The translations under genes were made by a program, and so were the position numbers. From Tubulanus polymorphus (taxonomy: Eukaryota; Nemertea; Palaeonemertea; Tubulaniformes; Tubulanidae): a DNA stretch of 64,000 nucleotides. The first letter of the stretch is position 1; every line of letters starts with the position of its first letter. Location of the stretch: contig NC_134027.1 of NCBI RefSeq assembly GCF_964204645.1, forward strand, positions 17,784,485 to 17,848,484. The letters run 5' to 3'. The notes below the pieces were generated by a model that worked only from the letters and a program-made list of their open reading frames with translations, did not search any database and was not told the DNA's origin. Shown here in pieces: positions 1 through 12,609 of the stretch.

Positions 1-712
1 TATACGAAATCCAATTACCTAGAAACTCACCACAATCATAGAACACTTTATGAGCTACAACTTTCTAATAGATTGTGGTAGCAAAATACGCTTAGGTATC
101 AAGATAATGTGGAAAAACTTTTTCCCACTTATGAATGAGTACTGGTGACACAAAGATGGCCGCCAATTGCGTCGTAATTGGCTGATGAAAAATACCTGTC
201 TCAGGTAATAGAACATCCCTTTCAAAAGAATACCCATCACAAATTGCAATGAGAAATGGCAAACCAGTAGGAAGCTACAGGACTCAGAATTCGGGCCAAA
301 ATTAACATTTTGGGTACTAAAAATGTCATAGGACGGCCATCTTGAGTCCGACCGACCCAATTTTTGTTATGTTGATGGGCCCTGGGGGGATTTACATATA
401 TCCGAAAGATCAAGGTAATTGATCAAAGCGTCTTCAAAATTTCCCTCAAAAGTAAAAAAATGTGTAAAAAGTCCTGATTTTGGCGAACAACAATGGCGGC
501 TTGTCGACAATCTTGATTCTGACAGGGCCAGTTTTTGGGCTGAAGATGTGTCTAGGGTAGATACATGTGTAACCCAAATATCAAGACGTTACCTTGAAGC
601 GTCTTCAAAACTTCCCAAAATAACTGGATTCCGTCTATGGACGGACGGACGAACGACGAACGAAAAGTGAACGCAATAGCCCGCTGGGACTAAAGTCCCA
701 AGTGGGCTAAAA
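1..712 (+). mobile_element. R1 non-autonomous element, 3' part (copy 1)
   Basis: This is the 3' part of a short repeat seen three times in the window (also 876-1935 and 51021-52433). All copies end with the same hairpin, AGCCCGCTGGGACT and AGTCCCAAGTGGGCT separated by AAA, followed by CT(A/G)AAAAA. They also share the stretch with GGACGGACGGACGAA near the end. Its right edge (about 710-712) falls inside reverse transcriptase coding sequence that resumes at once. No protein is encoded; the short open frames here follow the repeat and are not conserved as proteins. The 5' end lies outside the window. The terminal hairpin with CTAA resembles a Helitron 3' end, but this is inference. Confidence 0.75.
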
Positions 713-875
713 AGTCACCTACAAAATCGTGCAACCTGGACCCAGTGCCAACGTGGTTTCTTAAGTCAATTCTGCCAGCAGTCATTCCTATGATCGCTGA
801 CATCGTCGAGAAGTCCCTCGCTGAAGGGTTAGTTCCGGATTCCTTTAAGGTGGCTATGGTGTCTCCGCTGTTAAA
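713..875 (+). pseudogene. CR1-like LINE reverse transcriptase, N-terminal fragment
   Basis: Frame-correct translation gives a stretch containing CNLDPVPTWFLK and GLVPDSFKVAMVSPLLK. This is the segment just before the first reverse transcriptase palm motifs of CR1/Jockey-type non-LTR retrotransposons. It is bounded on the left by R1 copy 1 and on the right by R1 copy 2. The next codons continue at about 1937, so this is one gene split by insertion. It would have copied its own RNA at a nicked chromosomal site. Recognition rests on motif memory, not a search. Confidence 0.8.
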
Positions 876-1935
876 CTAGGGGTCCAGGGACACCATGCCC
901 ACTTGGGAAGTGGTTCCAAATGCTCAACAATCTAACAATTTCAATATTTCAATATTCCCCTGGTGACCATATACAGAATCCAATGACCTTGAAACTCACC
1001 ACAATCATAGAACATGTCAGCAGCTACGATTTTTTAATTGATTGTGATAACAAAATATGCCTCGTTACCACTTTAATATGGAAATACTAAGTTATTCTAC
1101 TATTCAACGCCCCTTGGTGACCATATTCAAAACCCAATGACCTTGAAACTCACCACAATCAGAGAACATGTCACAAACTATAACTTTGTAATTGATCATG
1201 GTAACAAAATATGCCTAGGTACCAATATAATAAGGAAATACTAAGTTATTCTACTATTCAACGCCCCCTGGTGACCATATAGAATAACTAATGGCCTTAA
1301 AACTCACCACAATCATAGAACACGTTATAAGCTACAACTTTCTAAATGATTGTGGTAACAAAATACGCTTAGGTATCAATATAATGTGGAAAAACTTTTT
1401 CCCACTTACGAATGAGTACTGCTGACACCAAGATGGCCGCCAATTGCGTCATAATTGGCTGATGAAAAATACCTGTCTCAGGTATAAAACATCCCTTTCC
1501 AAAGAATACCCATCACAAATTGCAATGAGAAATGATAAACCAGTAGGAAGCTTCAGGACTCAGAATTTGGGCCAAAATTAACATTTTTGGGCACTAAAAA
1601 GGTCATAGGACGGCCATCTTGAGTCCGATCGACCCAATTTTTGTTATGCTGATGGGCCCTGGGGGAATTCACATATATCCGGAAGATCAAAAATGTGTAA
1701 AAAGTGCTGATTTTGGCGAACAAAAATGGCTGTCAGACGGCCATCTTAAATCTGACAGGGCCAGTTTTTTGGCTGAAGATGTGTCTAGGGTTGATACATG
1801 TATAAACCAAATATCAAGACGTTACCTTGAAGCGTCTTCAAAACTTCCCAAAATAACTGGATTCCGTCTACGGACGGACGGACGAAAAGTGAACGCAATA
1901 GCCCGCTGGGACTAAAGTCCCAAGTGGGCTAAAAA
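876..1935 (+). mobile_element. R1 non-autonomous element, complete copy 2
   Basis: A ~1.06 kb insertion that interrupts the reverse transcriptase reading frame; coding sequence matches up to 875 and again from about 1937. It starts CTAGGGGTCCAGGGACACC and ends with the hairpin plus CTAAAAA. A subterminal 12 bp perfect inverted repeat is visible: GCCCACTTGGGA at 897-908 and its complement at 1918-1929. The interior holds about three tandem units of ~150-165 bp, each with a CCCCTGGTGACCATAT-like core (near 950, 1108 and 1259). Exact target duplication cannot be told because insertion is in an A-run. No coding capacity. Confidence 0.8.
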
Positions 1936-1936
1936 A

Positions 1937-2821
1937 CATAACCTTGACGCTAACATTGTGCTAAAAAACTACCAGCCTGTGAGCAATCTATCCTTTCTCT
2001 CTAAAGTGCTCGAGAGAGTTGTTGCTGCACAATTAACAGCATACATGGATGCAAACGGCCTACACGATTCGCTTCAGTCTGCATACAAACCAGGTCATAG
2101 TACTGAAACGGCTCTGTTAAAAGTGCAAAGTGACTTACGCTCCATGGTTGACAAGCATGGCGTGGTCGTCCTTATCCTGCTTGACTTAAGCGCGGCATTT
2201 GACACTGTCGATCATTCCATTCTTATCAAACGGCTACAGATCGTTTAGGTGTGACAGGTACTGCCTTAAAGTGGTTCCAGTCATACCTGTCTAATCGCAA
2301 ACAGTGTGTTGTTTTAAATGGCCATCATTCTGAATCTGAAGTACTCGCGTGTGGCGTGCCCCAAGGGTCAGTACTCGGCCCTTTACTGTTTCTGGTGTAC
2401 ATTCTTCCTCTAGCCCAGTTCTTCAATGGAAGTATTGTTCACCGTCATGGTTTCGCTGATGACAAGCAGATATACATGCCATTTAATTGCAGAGGTTCAA
2501 GTTTAGGCGAGCAGGTTACTATCATCGAAACACAGAGTTCGTTAGTAAATCCCTGGCTCAATGACAACAAGTTTAAGTGTAATCTGGACAAATTTGAAGC
2601 GATCCTAATAGGTACAGATCAGGCTATGCTTAACATCAATCTGCAGTATATCAACATTGATGGTCATAGGATCCCCACTTTCTACGGTGCCAATACGCAA
2701 TCTTGGAGTTATGTTTGATTCTAAATTAGCCATGGACAGCCACGTTAGTAGTATCATACGAACGACATCATTCCATCTCCGTACTATCGGTTTGGCGAGG
2801 CGTCACTTAACTACTGAGGTA
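1937..2821 (+). pseudogene. CR1-like LINE reverse transcriptase, main fragment
   Basis: The translation shows ordered reverse transcriptase motifs: NYQPVSNLSFLSKVLERVV, then LLDLSAAFDTVDH (motif A), then GVPQGSVLGPLLFLVY (motif B) and GFADDKQIY (motif C with the catalytic FADD), then PIRNLGVMFDSKLAMDSHV. A one-base loss near 2238-2242 shifts the frame, and another shift lies near 2660-2675. The C-terminal end is lost near 2821, where unrelated AT-rich DNA begins. With 713-875 it forms one dead CR1-type element. The endonuclease part is absent, as is usual for 5'-truncated LINE copies. Confidence 0.88.
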
Positions 2822-2865
2822 AACCTGGTGATCAACCGAGATGAAATGAAATATATAACATATTT

Positions 2866-3152
2866 ATTTATTCCTTATCGATTTTAACACTTGAAATCAT
2901 GCTATATCAGTAATAAATACCTTCTAGAGTCATATTTTACATATTTTTTTTAATTAAAAAGATTTTGACTTCATATACATAAACTCGGTTAGCAATAAAA
3001 TTTCATTGAATTTGATTGATCGACGATCTCATCTCGGTAAAGTTAATTTATTTTTCTACAAAATTATTCGACAAAATATGTAAAATATGACTCCAGCAGG
3101 CATTTATTACGGATATATGATTTCAATTGTTAAAATCGATAAGGAATATATA
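2866..3152. repeat. Imperfect palindrome / fold-back, ~80 bp arms
   Basis: The stretch beginning TTCCTTATCGATTTTAACA (2871) returns as its reverse complement ending at about 3150. The arms run roughly 2868-2948 and 3072-3152 with scattered mismatches and share blocks such as TATTTTACATATTTT and TTGAAATCAT. The loop is ~125 bp. It directly follows the broken end of the reverse transcriptase relic, so it may be a small fold-back transposon that truncated it. No target duplication is clear. Confidence 0.65.
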
Positions 3153-3159
3153 AGTTGTT

Positions 3160-4140
3160 AGCTATATCCATAAAAAATTCAAATAGCTCCAATCTTACTG
3201 AAAGAAAGCTTGTTGGAATGGGAAGGGCTCAAATAACAATATGCTTTTTAAATTTTTGAATTATCTTCAGTAGTTTTCGAGATATCGCAAATTGAAGTTT
3301 GAAAATTTGAGCGAGAAGTGTCTTCATGTTTCAATACACAAAAACTGTGATCTAAGAAGGCAATAATTCATGTAAACAAACCTCAATATCTCTTAAACTA
3401 AAAGAGATAGACTAGAAATTTAAAGAGCAATACACTCATAGCACTTTCAGGTGACAGTTGAAAGACCCAAAATTTGTATCTGATTCCAAATGCCTATGGT
3501 TTCCATGGAAACCAGCCGAAAAATGGTAAAATAATGAAAATATCGATGTTAGATCAAAAGTTATGATGTAGAAAGGGGATAGAATAACTAGTTATCAATA
3601 GTTTACGTTTGCCCTAAGTTTATATAGGAATATCTATTACTATATAGATTATTACGCGGCGCGTCATCATTCAATAACAAGTGCCGGCCGCCATTTTGTA
3701 TCGCTCGCTTCAACGCAAAACTTAGACATCGACTTTTCCGGCAGCGATCGCTCAGCCCCGACACGAAATAAAATCATGCGGTCTTCAGTATTTGAATTTT
3801 AAGATCCTAAACCTTCCGATTCCTGATGATTCGTCGCTTATTCCGGGTCCTAAGCTGACGAATTTTGCTCTTGAAAAAGGGTATATTTCGATTTCTATTT
3901 TCTTCAACTAAAATGCGGATTTATACACTAAACCAACCCCCAAGTGATAAAGATCGATCTTATTGGTTGATTCAAAAAGATTTTAGCTCATTTGCATTGA
4001 TAGACAGGTTTTATGAATGATTTTACTATGTGATGTCAAAGCGCGTAGTAAAAACGCTCATCACACTTTTCCTAATCAATAATGGTCGTCACAATCGATA
4101 GTGGCGCCCCGCGCAGACATGAACATACCTACTAAATGTC
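3160..4140. other. Non-coding stretch, no recognised feature
   Basis: No open frame with family-like residues, no tandem array and no repeat shared with the rest of the window was seen here. Base composition is mixed AT-rich, with a GC-richer patch around 3655-3750. Confidence 0.5.
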
Positions 4141-4164
4141 GTTTGTTACAAGCGCTGTGATTGG

Positions 4165-4330
4165 TACCACCGGATTCTGGTCGGCTAGTAATGACTCCAA
4201 CGACTCGTGAGGTCAAGGGGTTCAGCGAACAGCTTTGGCGTAGTGGGTTCGAATTCCTTGATGGGTGAAGATGGGTAAAATACATCATCTCGGTAATAAG
4301 GATGACCGGGTCCCTGTGGGCCAAACTTCA
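4165..4330 (+). repeat. Possible tRNA-derived SINE-like sequence
   Basis: The segment contains a near-consensus RNA polymerase III B box (GGTTCGAATTCC, about 4247-4258). A stretch upstream (GACTCGTGAGGTCAAGG) resembles a tRNA anticodon arm. The cloverleaf cannot be closed as a tRNA, because an extra ~18 bases sit between the anticodon-like arm and the B box. A SINE head or a chance match are the two readings. No A-tail or second copy is in the window. Confidence 0.3.
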
Positions 4331-4459
4331 AATACCGAGCCCTGTGTGGTAGATTAGTGAAGTAAGTAACGACACGTACCTTTTGAATAGTCTGTGTATT
4401 TGGAGGCCCTTTACCTCGTTGGTGAGGAGGTACAAACGCTAATGACATACTGAGCTATT

Positions 4460-4796
4460 ATATTGAAGCGATCCAAATATACCAAAATAAACAGTGAATC
4501 AACCACAGTGAAAAACGACTGTCTTTTGTATTTAGACAAAAGTGGCGGACGTATACCGACTGCAAGATTTCACCAATAAGGGGTAGCTCCGAGAATATCG
4601 AAAAGGAGGTTGGCTCCATCAACGGAAACCGCCACATAAAATGCGGTTCCTGAACTTCGCTGAAAGAGCTGAAAACACTAATACGCTGGAAAGAAAACGC
4701 CAGAATTTCAAGGAATTCCCGAAAAACGTGCTAGGAACCGACAATAAGCTTTAACACGTTTTGTTATTACTTTCGGGCCGGTACGCTGCCGAGACC
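4460..4796. other. Non-coding spacer, no recognised feature
   Basis: Between the SINE-like stretch and the first T6 terminus I see no open frame with recognisable residues, no tandem array and no copy elsewhere in the window. Confidence 0.45.
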
Positions 4797-4816
4797 CATT
4801 ATGAGAATGCCGGTTT

Positions 4817-7656
4817 CATTATGAGTTTTCCGGTTTGCTCGGCTACCCCCGTACTGGCGGGGTAGTCTAGAGAGGCTAATGAAAACTCCGGTTTGCTGAA
4901 CCACCCCTCTTTGCGGGGATGCGGTATGATGTTTGATCTGACAGTTTCAAGTGGTTAATGGCTGTTTCAAGTGCTTACAACGATGCTTATTACTTCGTGG
5001 TACATGGTGGTTTAAAAAAAGATTTCATAATAATACGCTCACCGCGTGGGCTTCGTAGAAAGACCACTACCTGTGGCCTTCCCAAATTTTAATAGTCCTG
5101 TCCGATTTGGTTTCATCCAATTGAGAGACTGCCTTTTCCAGTTAGGGCATTTTTGGATCACGTCACTCCAGGAAATGACTTAACGCTTTTGGGCCCCTTC
5201 GTCTGTTCCACATGTTTCATTTGAGCTATAGACCACAATGGTGACACCATGATGGTCAGTAACTGACCAATTGAGATATCCCCGAGTCTGACCACTTGAC
5301 TTCGAATTTCGGAAATTTATCATGTAATGTTTGTTTTCAAACCTCTAAGGAATCATCATTGCAAATTCATCACTGACCATCACTGACCACCAATGACCAA
5401 TTAAAACTTCTCGAATATGAAAACGATATACCGCGTTATGGTGTCAAACTAGAAAGGATTCGCCATTGAAAATTCATAAATTGACCATCACTGACCACCA
5501 CTGACCAATTGAAACTTCTTGAAAGAACGATATACCGGTACCGCTTTTGGTGTGAAACTAGAAAGGATTCGCCATTAAAATTCATAAATTGACCATCACT
5601 GACCACCAGTGAAACTTCTTAAATATCGTGGTCGAATTCGAAAGTGCTTGTCGTCGTATTGCTATTTCTAGAAACCAGCAGAAAGTTTTGCTACTGTTTT
5701 TGAATGGCGTTGACATGATGGAAATTTATTACCCATAAATGGGTTACACATCTGGATCACAGCACCTCACTTGCCGCAGTGCGTTATTTTCACTGCATAG
5801 TAATGCTAATACATAAACTTTTTTACTACTTGACTCGAATCATCTGAACAGTACTGCGTTTGAAAACTCAACGAATAGAAAATGTTTGCGGGAAGCGCCT
5901 ACAAATAAGTTATAATAAGATTAATTAATCGATGCATGAAAAACAATTAAATCACAAGGTGACTAACACCCGTCTTTCAACCAATCTGCGCGATACCAAT
6001 TAATTAAATCATTAAACGCATTGGGTTCCTAATATTTGAAATCATGTGATACAATAGTTGTTCTTTAGACTTGGCCACTTTCATTTCAGAAAACCGCGTA
6101 CTAGACCAGTGGTCACCGAGGCATTAACCATTCCTTCAAGTTTTGAAAATTCGATGGTAACGCGGATTCTTCGCCTCTAAAAACTGTTTCGTTAATAGTT
6201 GTCTTTATATTAAAAGTGTTCATAGGAATTGAAATTTGGAGCGATATCAGTCACAGCTGTAACCCTTTTTCATTGTCAGTTCTTTTTTGGAATTCAAGTA
6301 GATTAGTAAAAATATCAATGATAAAGTTCACTTATTATATCAAGTACCGTTTTTACTGTCGCATGCGAGTCGAAACAAAAAGATCTATCCAACTGCATAT
6401 GTTCGGGTATAACCTGTGATATCCTTCAGTATGTTATGAATATCTTTAAAAATTTGTGTTCTAGTATAATACCCGAAGGTTTAACTATCGGACACATAAA
6501 AGATTCGCCATAATCAAAGTTTTTAAGAAAATCTTTCTTCGAGAAAGAAAGATCTTTAAAAGAACGATTGGCGTCAAACTAATCCATAATGGACTGTTGT
6601 GAATTTATTGAATAATCCACCTGAGAAATTTTAAGATTTCGAAGCGAAATTTATTCATATAAATCAAAAATGCATAAATAACTTGACGTTATTTGTGGGT
6701 CTCATGAAACACTTTGGTGCGCTCTTTTTAAATCTAAGATAGCATAAATACATGCGTGTTTCGTTATAAACAAGGTTAAATTCCAAACGCACATGAAATA
6801 TGGAGCCTGTATCTCACACAATATACACATCTTGAATTTTCTCTAACTACGTAGGCCCTTTCCAAATGGGAATTGTTCAGTTTTTTAACGGCCGACATTC
6901 AGAGGCACCTAAAAACCGGTTGTATAGCACTTGAGATTTTCAGTGTAGGGCACATCTCACATCGACTCGGCTCGCGGTCGGTGGTTTAATGGGAACACAT
7001 CTGGTTGTTACTAGTTTAACAGTTGACGAATTCAGAAAACTTTTTTCAAATGTCTTTGATAACTTTTTAAACATAGTATTCCTCTTAATAACATTTCGCT
7101 GATTCCATAGATATTTTTTCATGAAAATTGCTCCAGTTATAACGGATTTAAACATACATGTAAAATGATTATTTTTAAAATATTCAATTTTCTCCGATTT
7201 TGAAGAAATTCTGACACAATATCATCTCCACTCGACACATGATTTTACTTCGGCGCCTTTGAAGGGAGTGCCACTTGTTGTTGAGTTCATATTTAGTCAA
7301 TAAAGAAGATATGTCTGATTCCTTTTTAGAATTTAGATTTCGACGGATATCATCAAATTACTAGAAAGGGACAGCAGCTTTCGGTCATCCGCAAAAAAAT
7401 ACCTAAAATGCTCTCCTAGGGTTATGGAAAAACATGTCACGAAACATACGGAAAATCCTTTGTTTGGTAGACTGAAATTATTGAACTCTTAAATAGCAAC
7501 ATTCAGAGAAACAAAAACATAAGAATATATTCTCGCCCACCCTTTAAAAAAACAACGTGATTTCAATTGAAGATGACACGTAGCCTCATATCAAATGATA
7601 TGAACGCAACAGAGCCTATTCATTCTCTTTATGAGGATGGGTCTCCACATTCATAG
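4817..7656 (-). repeat. T6 right half, inverted arm of the palindrome
   Basis: This 2.84 kb arm is the reverse complement of 10668-13751. Matching anchors were checked at both ends (4817-4920 against 13640-13751, and 7600-7656 against 10668-10730). The arm ends with CATAG, the complement of the CTATG that duplicates around the hAT-like insertion in copy 3. The arm is shorter than its partner mainly because it holds fewer ~109 bp tandem units. Confidence 0.85.
5370..5630 (-). repeat. ~109 bp tandem repeat inside T6, inverted arm
   Basis: About two and a half units containing TGACCATCACTGACCACC followed by AATTGAAACTTC. The same array appears inverted in the other T6 right halves with different unit numbers. 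It is a minisatellite internal to the mobile element. Confidence 0.75.
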
Positions 7657-7690
7657 CAGAGGCGGATCCAGACCGTATTAGCCGTATTGC
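7657..7690 (+). mobile_element. hAT-like element terminal scrap at palindrome junction
   Basis: The 34 bp starting CAGAGGCGGATCCAGACC equals the terminal sequence of the hAT-like elements at 35285-35629 and 43548-44241. It joins T6 interior at the shared string CCGTATTGC, which also occurs at the matching point of T6 copy 3 (about 32381). This marks a rearrangement breakpoint. Confidence 0.75.
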
Positions 7691-10149
7691 TCGGGTTAGT
7701 TTTACTATCAACGGGTGGCGCTGTATGTAAATTTCACATAAATCAACGACTTTCGGCTATTAGCGGTACTTAAGACCACTTGAAAACATCGTAGTCAATT
7801 ACGGTAGTAGTGAACATAAAAAGATACAGTACAAAGATACAGTACGGTGTACAGTTAAGGACATGATTCCATAGGACCCATACCAGAGACATTTTGTTCA
7901 GACAAGGACTCTTAGTTAAACACTAATCTTCATTTTCAGCAATTAACGATCTGGCGAATTAATTAGTGATTCGGTCTTTCGGTGGTTCGAGATAAAATGC
8001 CCGCAAAATGAGAACCTAACGAACCAGGGCTGACCACAAATTGCCCAACAGATAAATTTTCGAAACGACACAATCCAATCATGTTTGGTATCAAATGTGG
8101 CGTGGACCATGGTCTTTTAACTGACCAATGCATCCCCAGTACTGACCATATAGTAAATTATTTGTTTGCAAACAATTAAGTTGTTTGGTGTCAAATAACT
8201 AGATATGATGTGGGCATTAATCAAAAAATTGTTTAACTGACCAATGCTTGACCAGTACAGACCAGTTACCAGTGCTAACCAGAACCCCCATAAGTAATTT
8301 ATATGTTTAGTGAATCCTTCGTTAGTACTACTAGCTCTTACATTTAAATTTGTCGCTTGAAAAAGTCTTGTCCGATTTTTGTTGTAGGTAGCGAGCTAAC
8401 TTTGAAATTCCGCTAAAATGCATAAGATTTTTACGTAGGGTTTTGAACGAACAACGTTTCCATTTGTAATTGTAACGTGCGCATTTGAGCCTGTAACGTG
8501 CACATTTCACTCGCGTGAACGTGCGTATCGGTACCAACATGCGAGACTTGTCAAACTTTTACGATCAAGACTTTTAAACTGAACAAAGAAGATATCATAT
8601 CATATTATATATAAATGAATAGATGGAATGATAATGTAGTAGTTTGAAATGTTTCGTAGCTGCTGTCCACTGACCACAGATAAAAGCTAATTGCCTGATA
8701 TGAAATATATTTTTTTGTTATAGAGATGTACGTAGTAGATCAGTGAGAATTCAAACTTATGGTTAATTTTGAGTGATCACAACGCTAACCAATAGAGAAA
8801 GCTGTAAGGCCTAAGAAAAGATGCATTAAGTATAACATATCTTTCAATATAATGATGAAGTATTCAACTGGCCATCACAACAATAGTTTGACTTATCTTA
8901 TTGAAAAATACCGGAGTGTGTTAATGGGAAAACCTTGAATTCGAAACAATTCCACACTCAATCGTTTACTTTGAAAACACAATTTGCATTCTGTGGACAT
9001 GTATTTTTTTCTGCACCAAAAGCATGAAGTATATTATCTTTGCTTGTACAAGTTTGGAATTTTGGGGAAGATTTTTGGCTTCGTTAACCTGTGAACACGT
9101 CCTTCATAAATTTTCTAAGACCGACCCTTGAAATAATGCTGAGAGTTTCGAGGATAATTTTGGTAGGATGTAAACTTAGGCCGCTTCGTATCCGTGGATG
9201 GTTGCTAATTATTGATTCTATACACAATAATCATAAGTACCATGAGATTCGATAGAATATCGTTTTTCAATCATACGTACACGAATTATCGCGATATAAA
9301 GATAAATAATTTGTTCATATACTTTTTAGGTCTTATACTGTATATTTCTTTAGTAGTATAAATAAAGAGTGGATCAGCAGGCCACCTGAGACCATTCCAC
9401 GATCTAAGGTCAGTTGCCAAAATTTAGTAAGTTTACCAGTGGATAGTTTACATTTATAATGACAATTAAATTTTCATTGCTAAAATAACTTTGTACTTGT
9501 TGACTCAAAAGCAGAGAATTGAAAATACGATAATACGATACGAAAACTCAGTGTACAAATTCAAAAAGATTATCTCTAGTGAGAGATCGAACGTTGTGTC
9601 GTAATTTTCTAATGATAAAACATGGTTTGAAATTTGAAATGTGTACATAGTTGATCTTTTTCAGTGTATTTAGTCATGTATCATATTGGATGATGGTTAA
9701 TTTAAACTATCTTTTGAGAAACGGGTCCCAGAGCTGTATCCTTTACTCCTGTAATAGAGGATGCAATCTATTTGCGACAAACAGCTAGTGCAAATAGCTA
9801 GAAAAGGTAACAATAGTGCATTGGCAAACTTACATTGGTTGTTTAGGTTTTTCGAAGGGGAGAATTTGTGGGAAAATTAATCATTTCTGAGATATATCCG
9901 TGGCGAGCTTTTCCAGGGATTTAAAAAGTTGAGCTGTACACAAGGAATTTTGTGTAGTCCAATATCCGTGATTACCTCTGGCGTGGAGAGATACAATCTA
10001 AAAACAACCCTAGAGTCAAATATTTTACCACAATTTTTTATGATCAATAAAAAGATTGAGTAATAGACATTCAAACAGTATTATCTAAATTCCACTCCAT
10101 TTTAAACTCATTCATCTCTACACAAACTCCAACTTGTTGAACAGTCCAC

Positions 10150-10240
10150 ATTAAACTAGGGACCACTATTCTTGCTCATCTACACTGGCTACCAATCTAA
10201 CAAAGGATTAAATTTGAGTGTTTGATGTTATAACAATACC
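10150..10240 (+). pseudogene. CR1-like LINE 3'-end relic inside T6 (copy 1)
   Basis: One frame reads TILAHLHWLPI, a stop, then QRIKFECL. This matches the conserved C-terminal stretch HWLPVxxRIxFK of CR1-type reverse transcriptases. The same relic with the same stop recurs at about 16955 and 34760 in the other T6 copies, so it was captured before T6 multiplied. Confidence 0.55.
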
Positions 10241-12609
10241 AGTCTGAATTATGGATTCGGTTTCTACTTTTTAATTGAACATTTATATCACATATTGGGC
10301 ATCATTTTTACCAGTATATATGGAATAACCTATCCACATATCATGTTCAATTTTATATAATCTGATTTTTGAGATGTCATTCAATCAATGCATTCACATG
10401 CGGTCGTTGCTTTCAATAGCCACCACGGATTGGCTCCTTATTATTTCTTTGGCGATACCATTGGCGGACGATCCCACACGTTTCTTGCTCCAGCCCTAGA
10501 ATGCTCAATGTTCGTCATGAAACCCGATTTGAATTTAAATTCAAAATACTCCTAAAACACACCTGTTAACTAGATTACTCTAAAACACCTTTATGTGCAA
10601 GAATCAGTGAAATTGGCGCTTTATCAGTTGTATTCATCATTCGTACCCACGAATCTCGTATCGTATCCTATGAATGTGGAGACCCATCCTCGTAAAGAGA
10701 ATGAATAGGCTCTGTTGCGTTCAAATCATTTGATATGAGGCTACGTGTCATCTTCAATTGAAATCACGTTGTTTTTTTAAAGGGTGGGCGAGAATATATT
10801 CTTATGCTTTTGTTTCTCTGAATGTTGCTATTTAAGAGTTCAATAATTTCAGTCTACCAAACAAAGGATTTTCCGTATGTTTCGTGACATGTTTTTCCAT
10901 AACCCTAGGAGAGCATTTTAGGTATTTTTTTGCGGATGACCGAAAGCTGCTGTCCATTTCTAGTAATGTGATGATATCCGTCGAAATCTAAATTCTAAAA
11001 AGGAATCAGGCATATCTTCTTGTTTGATTAAATATGAACTCAACAACAAGTGACACTCCCTTCAAAGGCGCCGAAGTAAAATCATGTGTCGAGTGGAGAT
11101 GATATTGTGTCAGAATTTCTTCAAAATCGGAGAAAAATAGAATATTTTGAAAATAATCATTTTACATGTATGTTTAAATCCGTTATAACTGGAGCAATTT
11201 TCATGAAAAAAATATCTATGGAATCAGCGAAATGTAACTAAGAAGAATACTATGTTTAAAAAGTTATCAAAGACATTTGAAAAAAGTTTTCTGAATTCGT
11301 CAACTGTTAAACTAGTAACAACCAGATGTGTTCCCATTAAACCACCGACCGCGAGCCGAGTCGATGTGAGATGTGCCCTACACTGAAAATCTCAAGTGCT
11401 ATACAACCGGTTTTTTAGGTGCCTCTGAATGTCGGCCGTTTTAAAAAACTGAACAATTCCCATTTGAAAAGGGCCTACGTAGTTAGAGAAAATTCAAGAT
11501 GTGTATATCGTGTGATACAGGCTCCATATTTCATGTGCGTTTGGAATTTAACCTTGTTTATAACGAAACACGCATGTATTTATGCTATTTTAGATTTAAA
11601 AAGAGCGCACGAAAGTGTTTCATGAGATCCGCAAATAACGTCAAGTTATTCATGCATTTTTGATTTATATGAATAAATTTCGCTTCGAAATCTTTAAATT
11701 TCTCAGGTGAATTATTCAATAAATTCACAACAGTCCATTATGGATTAGTTTGACGCCAATCGTTCTTTTAAAGATCACAAATTTTTAAAGATATTCATAC
11801 TGAAGGATATCACAGTTTATACCCGAAGATATATATAGTTGGATAGATCTTTTTGTTTCGACTCGCATGCGACAGTAAAAACGGTACTTGATATAATAAG
11901 TGAACTTCATCATTGATATTTTCACTAATCTACTTGAATTCCAAAAAAGAACTGACAATGAAAAAGGGTTACAGCTGTGACTGATATCACTCCAAATTTC
12001 AATTCCTATGAACACTTTTCATATAAAGAAAACTATTAACGAAACAGTTTTTAGAGGCGCAGAATCCGCGTTACCATCGAATTTTCATAACTAGAAGGAA
12101 TGGTTAATGCCTCGGTGATCACTGGTCTAGTACGCGGTTTTCTGAAATGAAAGTGGCCAAGTCTAAAGAACAACTATTGTATCACATGACTTCAAATATT
12201 AGGAACCCAAATGCGTTTAATGATTTAATTAATTGGTATCGCGCAGATTGGTTGAAAGACGGGTGTTAGTCACCTTGTGATTTAATTGTTTTTCATGCAT
12301 CGATTAATTAATCTTATCATAACTTATTTGTAGGCGCTTCCCGCAAACATTTTCTATTCGTTGAGTTTTCAAACGCAGTACTGTTCAGATGATTCGAGTC
12401 AAGTAGTAAAAAAGTTTATGTATTAGCATTACTATGCAGTGAAAATAACGCACTGCGGCAAGTGAGGTGCTGTGATCCAAATGTGTAACCCATTTATGGG
12501 TAATAAATTTCCATCATGTCAACGCCATTCAAAAACAGTAGCAGAAAACATTCTGCTGGTTTCTAGAAATAGCAATACGACGACAAGCACTTTCGAATTC
12601 GACCACGAT

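Noticed and set aside
4240-4262. Possible tRNA gene
   Set aside because: Only the B box and a rough anticodon-arm match are present; acceptor and D arms cannot be paired.
8331-8540. A ~69-residue frame kept in all three T6 copies (also 15072-15278 and 33027-33236)
   Set aside because: The copies are near-identical at the DNA level everywhere, including non-coding parts, so an open frame is expected to persist. No known motif, no start context and one copy differs at the first residues.
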